A DNA stretch of 64,000 nt, from positions 27,355,501 to 27,419,500 of the forward strand of contig NC_073634.1 of the NCBI RefSeq assembly GCF_029407905.1. Direction: 5' to 3'. Shown piece by piece: positions 1 through 10,373 of this stretch. A model generated the notes under the pieces. The model was not told the DNA's origin. It saw only the letters and a program-made list of their open reading frames with translations, and searched no databases. The position numbers were made by a program, and so were the translations under genes. This DNA comes from Bubalus kerabau. Taxonomy: Eukaryota > Chordata > Mammalia > Artiodactyla > Bovidae. Position 1 is the stretch's first letter. Each line of letters opens with the position of its first letter.

Positions 1-773
1 CACCCTTATGGCAGAAAGTGAAGAGGAACTCAAAAGCCTCTTGATGAAAGTGAAAGAGGAGAGTGAAAAAGTTGGCTTAAAGCTCAACATTCAGAAAACG
101 AAGATCATGGCATCCGGTCCCACCACTTCATGGGAAATAGATGGGGAAACAGTGGAAACAGTGGCTGACTTTATTTTTCTGGGCTCCAAGATTGCTGCAG
201 ATGGTGATTGCAGCCATGAAATTAAAAAGACACTTACTCCTTGGAAGGAAAGTTATGACCAGCCTAGACAGCATATTATAAAGCAGAGACATTACTTTAC
301 CAACAAAGGTCCATCTAGTCAAGGCTATGGTTTTTCCAGTGGTCATGTATGGCTGTGAGAGTTGGACTGTGAAGAAAGATGAGTGCTGAAGAATTGATGC
401 TTTTGAACTGTGGTGTTGAAGACTCTTGAGAGTCCCTTGGATTGCAAGGAGATCCAACCAGTCCATCCTAAAGGAGATCAGTCCTGGGTGTTCATTGGAA
501 GGACTACTGTTGAAGCTGAAACTCCAATATTTTGGCCATCTGATGTGAAGAACTGACTCATGTGAAAAGACCGTGATGCTGGGAGGGATTGGGGGCAGGA
601 GGAGAAGGGGACGACAGAGGATGAGATGGTTGGATGGCATCACTGACTAGATGGACGTGAGTCTGAGTGGACTCTGGGCGTTGGTTATGGACAGGGAGGC
701 CTGGCGTGTTGTGGTTCATGGGGTCGCAAAGAGTTGGACACGACTGAGCGACTGGACTGAACTGAACTGAACT
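1..773 (+). mobile_element. BovB LINE copy 1, 3' part, runs off left edge
   Basis: This is the 3' portion of a BovB (RTE-clade) non-LTR retrotransposon, cut by the window edge. It encodes the region just after the reverse-transcriptase catalytic site (8-358) through the C-terminal region, and ends in the typical ACTGA-type tail (about 745-773). The open frame is lost after an A-run near 222-230, and in-frame stops follow, so the copy is dead. The 3' end carries the GGGAGGGATTGGGGGCAGGA variant near 580-600, one of the two BovB variants in this window. Family assignment comes from recognising the encoded peptide and the 3' end shared with Bov-type SINEs. Confidence 0.93.
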
Positions 774-1116
774 ATATGGGAAAAGAATCTGAAAGAGTGG
801 AGATATACATGTGTGTGTATTATATAAAAAAATCTGTCTGCAATGTAGGAGACCTGGATTCGATCCCTGGGTCAGGAAGATCCCCTGGAGAAGGGAATAG
901 CTACCCACTCCAATATTCTTGCCTGGAAAATCCCAAGGAGAGAGGAGCCTGGTGGACTATAGTCTATGGGGTCACAAAGAGTTAGACACAACTGAGTGAC
1001 TAACACTCACATTTTTTTCATATATGTATACATATATAACGGATTTACTTTGCCGTATACCTAAAACTAACACAACATTCCAAATCAACTATGCTCCAAT
1101 AAAAATTTTTTTAAAA
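774..1116 (+). mobile_element. L1 3' end, split by a Bov-tA SINE
   Basis: The flanks at 774-831 and about 1012-1116 together match the ruminant L1 3' end: a run resembling 'gggaaaagaatctgaaa', then 'cacaacattccaaatcaact', and a terminal AATAAAAATTTTTTT. The Bov-tA at 832-1011 interrupts it. Only the 3' untranslated tail is present. L1 subfamily not determined. Confidence 0.7.
832..1011 (+). mobile_element. Bov-tA SINE, 5'-truncated
   Basis: tRNA-derived head joined to a BovB 3' tail. The head starts inside the 'CTGCAATGTAGGAGACC' part and keeps a B-box-like GGATTCGATCCC (about 855-866). The body passes through GATCCCCTGGAGAAGG and TCTTGCCTGGAAAATCCC and ends with the BovB-like GAGTTAGACACAACTGAGTGAC. 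The A-box half of the head is missing, so internal pol III promotion is unlikely. Confidence 0.9.
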
Positions 1117-1784
1117 AGATTGCCAACTTTTGCATGCTTTGAGGGGAAAAAAAAAATCAGTATTTAATTGTGACCTTTGATTTCTTTTAATTTTTTAAAA
1201 ATACATGCAACTTTGAAAGAGAAAAAGTAGCTGCTAGCCTGGGCCTTCCCTGACCTGAGAGGTCACTTCAGGTCAGAAGTCCTCCTGTGCCCCAGGGAGT
1301 CCTTGCTCCCTGCAAAGTCCATTAGCTCAGGCTTAATGCCGTCTTAAAGCCTGTGGCCCTCTTTATTAGGGTTGTGTTTGTCACCTGGTAACTTGTTTAT
1401 TGCCCCAGCTCTGGGGTGGGAAGGGGAGGATGGGCGTGAAGGTTACAAGTAGGTGGGAATTGCACACCTCAGGCCAGAGCCTCCCCTTGGTCATTATTTT
1501 CCCAGAATGACCTCTGGGGGTGGGGAGTACCAGGCCCTCCTTGTGCTAACACATGACAAGCCAGCACAAAAGAACTGCAAACAGGCCCCTAATTAATGGG
1601 TTTGCTTAGAGCTGTTCCTCTGTTTAGGAACTTCATCCCAATAATTGCAGGCTCCATAATCATTAATCAGTCACTACTACTTTTCTGGGTGCTGACCATA
1701 GGCCCAGCTCCGTTCCAACCACCCTTAGGCCAGAAGAACAGAAAACAGGAACTCAGACCTATGCCAAAGGCTTCATCGGGGGAG
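1117..1784. other. Single-copy DNA with a possible regulatory element
   Basis: No repeat family is recognised and no coding potential is seen. Roughly 1230-1420 is balanced in composition and motif-rich (nuclear-receptor half sites, an E-box-like CACCTG), which is why it is flagged as possibly constrained. A 1596-1862 open frame has no recognisable protein character and runs into a MIR. Confidence 0.4.
1251..1275 (+). promoter_or_regulatory. Nuclear-receptor half-site cluster (DR4 plus everted half site)
   Basis: Two perfect AGGTCA half sites at 1260-1265 and 1270-1275, spaced by CTTC, form an exact DR4 direct repeat. A third perfect half site in inverse orientation, TGACCT at 1251-1256, lies 3 bp upstream. 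DR4 elements are classical targets of thyroid-hormone-receptor/RXR and LXR/RXR heterodimers. The motif is seen directly. Occupancy is inference. Confidence 0.5.
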
Positions 1785-1905
1785 CCCACGAATCCTCATG
1801 ACAATCCAGAGAGGAGGGTATTATTATTCCTCTTTTCAGATGAGGAAACCAAGTCTCAATAAAACTAACTAGCTCAAGGTGATCAGCTCATCAGCAAAAA
1901 AATCA
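1785..1905 (-). mobile_element. MIR SINE fragment
   Basis: Reverse complement of the MIR core: AATCCTCATGACAA, then a TATTATTATTCC stretch, CAGATGAGGAAACC and a degraded 'aaggtgatcagctcatcag'. Ancient tRNA-derived SINE, tRNA head lost. Confidence 0.75.
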
Positions 1906-4844
1906 GAATTTTCACCTGAGTCTGATTGATTCCAAAGCGGGGGCTCTGGGAAGCAACAGACTAACTGTTCAAAACTGGTTCAGACCACACTGGCTGGGTT
2001 GTGCCAGGCACATCGTCTAGACCCTAGGAGCCCAGGAAGGGAACACACAGGGAAGGGGTCCTGAGAGGAGACAACTTTCTAAAGGACTGGCAGCGTGGGC
2101 TGGGCCTTGAAGGGTGGAGAGAATCATACGTGTTTAATAAGTTGTACTCGGGCACTTTCTCCAACCACTAAGTCCAGGATTGGAAAGGATTGTGGAATCT
2201 GTGCCTCACTCGGGGCCAATAAATGATTAGTCAAATGTCCGAGGAGGACGTGTAGACACACTCACACACAGGCACACACACGCAGACCCACCTCGGCAGC
2301 TCCAAACAGTGCCTGGAACGGGCACAAGAAAAGAGGACCTCAGCAGGCAGTGAGACGTTGGCAACAGGCACCGGCAGGGATTAGGGCGAGGGCCAAACGC
2401 AGAGAAGACGTGGAGCCAGCGAGTCCTGTGACCACCCTGGGCCCGGGAGGTTGGCAGCTCCTGGAATGTCTCAATTTAGACCTTATCCCAGAACATGAGA
2501 AACGCCAGGGGCGGAGGAGAGGGGCCAGGAGAGGATGAAGAGCAGGGACTGACTGAGGACTGGGCTCTTTCTCCTCTTAATCAGCCACCTCCCCACCTCT
2601 GAGCTCCCCCAACCTTGACCCTCAAAACACACACGGACCAGGTGTTCAGACCCCCCAGCTCCATGGGAAGAAATACAGATCACAATCCCATACAGATTCA
2701 CCCACCAGTCTCTCCAGGGCCCTGGCTCTTTCCTTACTGATGTCTCTACCAGGCAGAGACTCAGGACCCGCAAGCCAAGCCTGGGTCTGGTCAAAGGCAG
2801 AAAAATGAGAGCCAGCCAGGCCCGCCCCAGCCCATCCTTTGAATGGGGTATGTGTGTCAGCCCTGGAGGAATTCCGTGCAGGCAAGCTGTTCTTTTCTAG
2901 AGCTGGGATAAGAGTGTGAGCCTGAGCCCTGAGGTCATCCAAGCCCATCTTCCACGGCTCCAGGACCTGACACACTCTCCCACCATCCATGACACGCATG
3001 ACGTCACCAACGGGCTGTGTTTCTGAATTAGATTCCAGAATGAGCTGCTGCTCCATAGGAGCAGGACAGTTCTTCCCCCAGTGGCCAAAGCTTCTTAATC
3101 TCCAAGAAAAGTACACTCTAGTCCTGGAGAACAGGCTTGGAGCCAGTAGCCACCAGCCAAGATTCGATAAACCAAACTCTAAATAGCCAGCAAGGTGGAG
3201 GCTCGGCTCCATCTACCAGTCAGCACAGTTCACCTGGAAACCCACCTCTCACTCAGCTGCCTAGCCCTCCGAAACTGAAGTAGGACAACTCTGAGTAGGG
3301 TCCCCCCAAGTGTGAGCTGAGGGGGCCGGTCCCGTTCTGAAGCAACTCCCTCCCACCCCTGGCTGCTCTCCCAATCTTCCACAGAGCCTCTGGCTGTTCC
3401 TGACCTCAACTAATGGGTCAGCGAGGCCAAAAGCCCATTTATCATTTTAATTTGCCACCAGCTACTGAGCTTTCTCTGGGGAGTCTTCCCCATACCATGT
3501 CCTAGGTGTCTGTGGAAACAGATGTGCTGGAAACCCCAGCTCTCCACGCTGCAGGCAAGGAAGCAAGAGAGAACAGGAAACAGAGAGGGAAACACTGAGA
3601 AGAGCCTGGATCTCCTGATTCTCCCAGCAGAAACACAAAACACAGTTTATAGGAAGGTGATGATAAACTGTAATGATCTGTTATTCTGAGAAGACAGTGG
3701 TATCAGGAGGGAGATGGGGAGACCTTCCAACAGCAGACACCGTAAGCAAGCGTTCCTCCTAGGGTGCATGCCAGTGCTCCAGCCTCAGTCAGGCCTGCGG
3801 GGTCGGACCAGACCCTGAGCCTTACAGTTGAGGTGCTCACCTTGGAGCAGCAAGGAAAATGAGTCATGGCCACAGAACTGGGCTCAGCCGGTTTTCCAGC
3901 CTGCACAAGCCCTTGCGGGCTTTTCTCAAGGCCATTTGAGAGACTCTGCCTCAGAGGGGAGACCAGCACCATCTTAGGTCTTTAATGGGACAGGCTGGAG
4001 GGATGAACCAAGGTTACATCCTGATGATCCTGCATCTAGCTGAACATCCCTGGCTAACTAACCAGCTCTCTCCTTCCATCCCTCTCTCCCTCCCACCTCC
4101 ATCTACTCTCTTCCTTTTCCTCTTCCCATCCTCCATCCATCACTCATCCTGCACAAATTGTGTGTGTGTCTCTTCCTGGCAGCTGTCTCTGTCCCACTCT
4201 CTGCCCCTCTCTCCACTCTCTCAAGCCCCCACATACTCTGTAGCCAGCAGGGGATGAGCTGTTCAGAGCTGACTGGAACAGGAAATAGCACTTTTGACTC
4301 TGAACATGTCGCAGTAGAACAGACTCTGCTGAAAGCCAGACTCGCTGGGCTCAGACATCAAACAGCAGCTTCAGGGACACACTCTGGCTGTGACTGTGAA
4401 CCACATTATTTCCTACATGTGTCTGAGTCACCATCCACTCAACACTGTCACTTCCAGCCCAGCAAGGCCTTTCAGGTCCCTTTCTCTTGAGCATATGCAG
4501 CCTAAATTGGGCAGGTGACAAGAGGGGGAATGGGGAAGAGGGTACCTTGGAGGAACTCCCATGAACCACCTCAATATGAAAGACTGTAGATAAGACCAGA
4601 GACGTGAAGTTGAAGGATAGTGTCCATAGGAACAGCCACATCCCCCACGTCCCCCTCCCAGGCTGGTCTGGGAGCATTGAGCAAGCCCTAAAGAACACAG
4701 GATGGTGGACTTCCTAGGACAGAGTTCAAACAACACAGGTATACACAGACCTCACCTCAGATGGCAAAAGCCCACTCGAGGCCTAGAGAAAGCCTTATTC
4801 ACAGCACAGGTTTTCCAACACTGAGAATTTAAGGTTGTCTGCAG
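1906..4844. other. Single-copy non-coding DNA
   Basis: No gene or interspersed repeat recognised. Contains a short CA-rich run (about 2257-2290) and a pyrimidine-rich stretch (4066-4148). The open frames here (for example 2646-3212 minus) lack recognisable domains or exon-like boundaries. Ordinary mammalian intergenic or intronic sequence. Confidence 0.5.
4066..4148 (+). repeat. Pyrimidine-rich low-complexity tract
   Basis: C/T-rich tract built from TCCATC, CTCTCC and CTTCC words, with very few purines. It creates spurious open frames on both strands. Confidence 0.7.
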
Positions 4845-4918
4845 AGTAGGGTTGTTAGGTAAAATACAAGATACGCGGTTAAAACTGAATTTTGGATAAA
4901 CAAATAATTTTCTAATTT
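4845..4918 (+). repeat. Left arm of an old palindromic interspersed repeat
   Basis: Begins TAGGGTTGTTAGGTAAAATA and runs through GTTAAAACTGAATTTTGGATAAACAAATAATTTT. It is the imperfect inverted complement of 7157-7256, so the two are arms of one palindromic medium-reiterated element (probably a DNA-transposon-type relic; family name not recalled with confidence). The BovB pair at 4919-7156 separates them. Its end, TTTTCTAATTT (4908-4918), reappears at 6076-6086 as a likely TSD. Confidence 0.65.
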
Positions 4919-6075
4919 CAGTTCAGTTCAGTTGCTCAGTCATGTCTGTCTCTTTGCGACCCCATGCACTGCAGCACGCCAGGCTTCCCTGTCCATCACC
5001 AACTCCTGGAGCTTACTCAAACTCATGTCCATTGAATCAGTGATGCCGTCCAACCTTCTCATCCTCTGTCGTCCCCTTCTCCTCCCGCCTTCAATCTTTC
5101 CCAGCATTAGGGTCTTTTCAAACGAGTCAGTTCTTCACATCAGGTGGCCAACGTATTGGAGGTTCAGCTTCAGCATCAGTCCTTCCAATGAATATTCAGG
5201 ACTAATTTCCTTTAGGATTGACAGGTTGGATCTCCTTGCTGTTCAAGGGACGTTTAAGATTCTCCAACACCACAGTTTAAAAGCATCAATTCTTCAGCAC
5301 TCAGCTTTCTTTCTAGTCCAACTCTCACATCCATACATGACTACTGGAAAAAACATAGCTTTCACTAGACAGACCTTTGTTGGTAAAATAATGTCTCTTT
5401 TTAATATACTGCCTAGGTTGGTCATAATTTTTCTTCCAAGGAGTAAGCGTCTTTTAATTTCATGGTTGCAGTCACCAACTGCAGTGATTTTAGAGCCCCC
5501 AAAAATAAAGTCTGTCACTGTTTCCACTGTTTCCCCATCTATTTCCCATGAAGTGATGGGACCAGATGACATGATCTTTCTGATGTTGAGCTTTAAGCCA
5601 ACTTTTTCACTCTCCTCTTTCACTTTCTTTAAGAGGCTCTCTAGTTCTTCTTTACTTTCTGCCATAAGGGTGGTATCGTCTGTGTATCTGAGGTTATTGA
5701 TATTTCTCCCAGCAATCTTGATTCCAGCTTGTGCTTCATCCAGTCCAGCATTTCTCATGATGTACTCTGCATATAAGTTAAATAAGCAGGGTGACAATAT
5801 ACAGCCTTGACATACTCCTTTTCCTATTTGGAACCAGTCTGTTGTTCCATGTCCAGTTCTAACTGTTGCTGCTTAACCTGCATACAGATATCTCAGGAGG
5901 CAGGTCAGGTGGTCTGGTATTCCCATCTCTTTCAGAATTTTCCACAGTTTGTTGTGATCCTCACAGTCAAAGGCTTTTGCATAGTCAATAAAGCAGAAGT
6001 AGATGTTTTTCTGGAACTCTCTAGCTTTTCCGATGACCAACGGATGTTGGCAATTTGATCTCTGGTTCCTCTGCC
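4919..6075 (-). mobile_element. BovB LINE copy 2, 5'-truncated
   Basis: On the minus strand it encodes the reverse-transcriptase palm through the C-terminus. The frame at 5797-5294 begins in the 'SPCLFNLYAEYI' motif. The catalytic box reads YTDD instead of YADD (5686-5675), and a frameshift follows. The 3' tail is GTTCAGTTCAGTTGCTC at the left edge. Subfamily marker is the 'CCTTCAATCTTTCCCAGCAT' type (minus-strand view), unlike copy 3. Flanked by TTTTC[T/C]AATTT, a 10/11 TSD. Non-functional. The 292-codon plus-strand frame across it is antisense and meaningless. Confidence 0.93.
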
Positions 6076-6086
6076 TTTTCCAATTT

Positions 6087-7156
6087 CAGTTCAGTTCAGT
6101 TCAGTCACTCAGTCGTGTCCGACTCTTTGTGACCCCATGAATCGCAGCACGCCAGGCCTCCCTGTCCATCACCAACTCCCGGACTTCACCCAAACTCACG
6201 TGCATCGAGTCAGTGATGCAATTCAACCATCTCATCCTCTGTCGTCCCCTTCTCTTCCTGCCCCCAATCCCTCCCAGCATCAGGGTCTTTTCCAATGAGT
6301 CAACTCTTCGCATGAGGTGGCCAAAGTACTGGAGTTTCAGCTTCAGTATCAGTCCTTCCAATGAACACCCAGGACTGATCTCCTTTAGGATGGACTGGTT
6401 GGATCTCCTTGCAGTCCAAGGGACTCTCAAGAGTCTTCTCCAACACCACAGTTCAAAAGCATCAATTCTTCTGCACTCAGCTTTCTTCACAGTCCAACTC
6501 TCACATCCATACATGACCACTGGAAAAACCATAGCCCTGACTAGATGGACCTTTGTTGGTAAAGTAATGTCTCTGCTTTTGAATATGCTATCTAGGTTGG
6601 TCATAACTTTCCTTCCAAAGAGTAAGCGTCTTTTAATTTCATGGCTGCAGTCACCATCTGCAGTAATTTTGGAGCCCAAAAAAATAAAGTCTGACACTGT
6701 TTCCACTGTTTCCCCATCTATTTCCCATGAAGTGATGGGACCAGATGCCATGATCTTCATTTTCTAAATGTTGAGCTTTAAGCCAACTTTTTCACTCTCC
6801 ACTTTCACTTTCATCAAGAGGCTTTTGAGTTCCTCTTCACTTTCTGCCATAAGGGTGGTGTCATCTGCATATCTGAGGTTATTGATATTTCTCCCAGCAG
6901 TCTTGATTCCAGCTTGTTCTTCTTCCAGCCCAGCATTTCTCATGATAAACTCTGCATATAAGTTAAATAAGCAGGGTGACAATATACAGCCTTGACGTAC
7001 TCCTTTTCCTGTTTGGAACCAGTCTGTTGTTCCATGTCCAGTTCTAACAGTTGCTTCTTAACCTGCATACAGGTTTCTCAAGAGGCAGGTCAGGTGGTCT
7101 GGTATTCCCATCTCTTTCAGAATTTTCCACAGTTTATTGTGATCCACACAGTCAAA
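6087..7156 (-). mobile_element. BovB LINE copy 3, nearly open frame, joined to copy 2
   Basis: Minus-strand frames 6982-6764 and 6760-6101 are one continuous reading frame of about 290 codons, interrupted by a single in-frame TAG between them. This copy therefore preserves the reverse-transcriptase C-terminal half best. YADD is intact at 6871-6860. The 3' end carries the 'CCCCCAATCCCTCCCAGCAT' marker (minus-strand view). Its 3' tail abuts the 5' end of copy 2, giving a head-to-tail pair. The 5' end is truncated within 'GATCCACACAGTCAAA'. No clear TSD of its own. Confidence 0.93.
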
Positions 7157-7256
7157 ATATTACATGAGACATATTAAAAAATAATTCATTGTGTATCTGA
7201 AATTCAAATTTAACTGGGTGCCTGTGCGTTTATTCGCTCAATTCAGCAATCCTACT
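7157..7256 (-). repeat. Right arm of the palindromic interspersed repeat
   Basis: Contains ATAATTCATTGTGTATCTGA, AATTCAAATTTAACTGGG and terminal CAGCAATCCTA. The reverse complement matches the arm at 4845-4918 through the same ordered blocks. The centre of the palindrome is partly missing, presumably lost at or after BovB insertion. Confidence 0.65.
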
Positions 7257-7626
7257 ACAGAACTACCTGACCCCACTGCCGTGTTGAAAATGGTGAGAGT
7301 ACAATTTGATAAAAGGGACAAGAAACCCCAATCCACTCACTTTTTGTCATCCTCCAGGTTCTTCTTCATCCCTCATCTCCACCCTTCTCACCCTAGTTCT
7401 CACCTTGACCTCTCTGGCCTCCCTCTCACCTGATCCTTCAACTGTTCCCAGATCCTGTGGCCCAGGTGTAGACCAGTGTTTTGGTCCCTTAATTCAGCTG
7501 AACTGAGGTCAATTTTTTCAAAAGGAACTTTATAGAAATATTTGAATTCATTTTAAAAAGTATAATAGTTGTCATATGCAAGAAGATCCAATATAAAAAA
7601 CAGTCCTGAGGCTAGATAAGCCTATA
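7257..7626. other. Single-copy DNA
   Basis: No repeat or gene recognised. The open frames 7191-7433 and 7306-7506 come from a pyrimidine-rich patch (about 7335-7445). Confidence 0.4.
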
Positions 7627-7881
7627 TGCTAAGTCACTTCAGTCGTGTCCGACTCTGTGCGACTCCATAGACGGCAGCCCACCAGGCTCCCCCATCCCTG
7701 GGATTCTCCAGGCAAGAACAGTGGAGTGGGTTGCCATTTCCTTCTCCAATGCATGAAAGTGAAAAGTGAAAGTGAAGTCGCTCAGTCGTGTCCGACTCTT
7801 AGCAACCCCATGGATTGCAGCCTAACAGGCTCCTCCGTCCATGGGATTTTCCAGGCAAGAGTACTGGAGTGGGGTGCCAGA
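7627..7881 (-). mobile_element. Bov-A2 SINE (dimeric)
   Basis: Two Bov-A monomers in tandem, both derived from the BovB 3' end, seen as reverse complement: CAGTCGTGTCCGACTC occurs twice (about 7641 and 7784), joined by the A-rich linker 'catgaaagtgaaaagtgaaa'. Each monomer ends in TCCAGGCAAGA followed by CTGGAGTGGG or a one-base variant. The right end stops early at GGTGCCA, so it is slightly 5'-truncated. Confidence 0.92.
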
Positions 7882-7975
7882 CATGGTCTGATCATTCTTT
7901 TCCATCAGTGGTTCTTGGATTAATTGACTTGTATCAAGGTTGTCTACTCACTGAAGCTGGACCAACATTCTGGAA

Positions 7976-8122
7976 CAGAGGCTCTCACTGGCTATATATT
8001 AAAATCACCTAGGAAGCTTTTTGTAGCCTATTCCAGACCAATTAAATCAGAAGTTCTGAGTAGGACTCAAGTATCTGGAGATGTAAAAGCTCCCCAGACA
8101 ATTCTGATATGTAGCCAGGGTT
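7976..8122 (+). mobile_element. MER5-type hAT element (1 of 4)
   Basis: Matches MER5B-like features in order: 'cagaggctctcactgg', AAAATCACCTAGGAAGCTTTT, CCAGACCAATTAAATCAGAA, AAAGCTCCCCAGA and terminal 'gtagccagggtt'. Non-autonomous hAT (Charlie-group) relic. First of four in a row. Confidence 0.7.
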
Positions 8123-8290
8123 ACTAACTCATATACATCGGAGTCACCTGAAAACCCATAAAAAGCTACTGATGTTTGCATCCCACCCTCAAAAATTCTG
8201 ATTTAATTGGCACGAGGTGCAGCCTGCGCACTGGGATTTTTAAACACTCCCTGGGAGATTTTAATGTGTAGCCAAGCTGGAGAACCACAG
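8119..8290 (+). mobile_element. MER5-type hAT element (2 of 4)
   Basis: Starts in the shared 'gttactaac' junction, continues with CGGAGTCACCTG, ATTCTGATTTAATTGG and GTGTAGCCAAGCTGGAGAAC, and ends in AGAACCACAG, a good match to the MER5 terminal inverted repeat. Same orientation as its neighbours. Confidence 0.7.
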
Positions 8291-8324
8291 TTCCTCGTGC
8301 TTTAATAGACTTCAGCTCTTCCAG

Positions 8325-8456
8325 GGACCTCACTAAAATGCAGATGCTGACTCAGTAAGTCTGGGATGGAGCCTGGGATGCTGCAAGTCTTACAAGTCTC
8401 AGGTGATACCAAGGCTGCTGGTCCTCAGGCCACTCTTGGATTAGCCAGGTCCTAGA
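8325..8456 (+). mobile_element. MER5-type hAT element (3 of 4), 5' part lost
   Basis: Contains ACTAAAATGCAGATGCTGAC, TCAGTAAGTCTGGGATGGAG and CTCAGGTGATACCAAGGCTG, then GCTGGTCCTCAGGCCAC. This is the MER5A/MER20-like body rather than MER5B. The first about 30 bp of the family are not recognisable. Confidence 0.6.
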
Positions 8457-8632
8457 CTAGTGGGCCTCGAGCCTAGAGGCATATTGTAATCACCTTGGAG
8501 CTCTGACAACTTCCCTCAGCCCGGATCCCACCCCAGAGATTCTGATCTAATGGGTCTACAGCAAGGCTTGGCCATCCAGGTTGTAAAAGCCTCCCAGGTG
8601 ATTCCATGCGCAGCCAAGGTTGAGAACTTTGG
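8457..8632 (+). mobile_element. MER5-type hAT element (4 of 4)
   Basis: CTAGTGGGCCTCGAGCC at the left end, then GTAATCACCTTGGAGCT, ATTCTGATCTAATGGGTCTA, CCCAGGTGATTCCATGCGCA and terminal GCCAAGGTTGAGAACTTTGG. MER5B-like, same orientation as the other three. Confidence 0.7.
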
Positions 8633-10345
8633 CTGGAGACCAGAATCTAGGCATCATTTTACAAGTGGCCCTGTGACCCCAGCAGGAAATACCACTCTCC
8701 TCCAGTCATTTCTGACTCACCTCTGGTCCCTGCCCCAGGGAAGACACTTTTTTCTCTTGCCTCCGAAGGCCATGCTCTCTTGTTAAAATTCCCTTTCTCC
8801 CACTTCGGACTGAACAAAGCCTCTAATTCCCAGCTCAGTTGCAAAAGAGAAATGATTGACACAATACCCTGAAACCAATGACTGGTGGGAACCCGCTCAC
8901 CCAGTCTTGCTCTGTTACCAATTGCTCCTTTTGCTCAAGTGGCCTTCTCTAAGGATGCCTCATGAGTGTGCTGCACCCTCACCATCACACCCAAAAAAGA
9001 GAAACTGTGCTTTAACAGGATGCAATCAATCCAAGGTGCTGAGCAGTTTTCATTACTTGGTAGTTCCCAAGCAAGCTTAACACACAACCTGTCCCCTCTC
9101 TTCCCTCATCTTTTTGAAATGAAGTTGTGGTGACCTGTGGGATAAGAAGTGGACTACAGAGAACCAAAATAAGACAACATAGAATTGAGGAAATGATGAC
9201 TCCCTTTTCTACATGAAATTATTCATGAATCATTTTTTCCCCTAGGGGATGACCAACAATATCATCTGGAATGCATCTTCATTAGCAACTTCCATTTTCT
9301 GACAGAGCCTGTGTCTTTGGTTGGGAGTTGGGTGCTGCTGGGAGAAACATTTAAGTCCATGTCTTGAGTGCATGGTGTTTGTGTAAATTCTGAACTCTAA
9401 TGTGTAGAATTTGCAGGTCGCTGAAGTGTCCCAGTCTACTGAAATGGGTCTGGAATCAATAAGGTACACATCAAACTCAATTGTGTTTAATTTTCATTGC
9501 TACCTAGAGGAAAGCCTCGCACAGCCCTACTCGAATGAAATTAAACATGAAAGGCCATCTGAAGTGTAGAAGCAATACTTAACATGACCTGTAAATAGGG
9601 TAAAACATGGCAGCCTGGCCCATCACACCATCATGGTTCGTTTTTCTTTCCATAGTGGAGGTGACGGGCGCCACAAGAAAATCAGAAGAGACAGGGGCCC
9701 GTTGCAGATCTAAAGGAGAACAAAGTGTTTTCAGTTACACACCAGCAGGACTTCCCTCTTTGCACACCCCTGGAGTCTCTTCCAAGTGGAAAAATCAGAG
9801 AAGGAAGGCAAGTAAAACAAGGCCCTTCTGAACTTGGCCAGCCCCCCGCCCCCACGCCGCCCCAGCTAAGTTCCTGGGGCCAGTGAGATAATGTAAGACT
9901 CAGCCCTTGCAGCTGACATGGGTGAGGGGCAGACACCCACTCTGGGCACTTCCAGCCGACACTGACCTTTCAGTCATGGAAACATTCCCCAGACCGACAC
10001 TAATCGAGGGCACATCTGGTGTTTGGACCGCATCCAGATGGGGGTTGTGTTCGCAGAGTCAGCGTGATAACCCGCTGGGGAGGCAGAGCAGGGGAGAGCG
10101 CAGCGCTGCTGAGAGCAGTCAGCATCTCTGGCTGTGTGTGAGAGACGTGGTCACGCTGGGGCCAGTGGGTCAGAGACTGGAGACCACCTAATCCCTGTCC
10201 ACCAACTCTCCCTGCCGCCACCAACAGAGGAGAAAACTACAGAGATGCAGAGAGCCCCGGTGGCGATCCAAGAGGTCCACAACTGACCAGAGGCAGTCTA
10301 AAACCCCAGTGTTCCTGCTTCCTCTAATATACACTTCCCAGGTTT

Positions 10346-10366
10346 CTACACTCTCTCAAAGTGTAG
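10346..10366. repeat. Short hairpin
   Basis: Perfect 7-bp inverted repeat CTACACT / AGTGTAG around a 7-nt loop (CTCTCAA). Lies 7 bp upstream of the GATA palindrome. Possibly coincidental. Confidence 0.45.
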
Positions 10367-10373
10367 TGTAGTA

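Noticed and set aside
8..358. Possible gene from the reverse-transcriptase-like peptide
   Set aside because: It is part of a 5'-lost, frame-disrupted BovB, not a host gene.
2646..3212. 188-codon minus-strand frame
   Set aside because: No domain, signal or splice structure, and an overlapping frame on the other strand is similar in length.
4932..5810. 292-codon plus-strand open frame, the longest in the window
   Set aside because: It is the antisense strand of BovB copy 2. The sense strand encodes recognisable reverse-transcriptase sequence, so the plus frame is a shadow.
6213..6767. 184-codon plus-strand frame
   Set aside because: Antisense of BovB copy 3.
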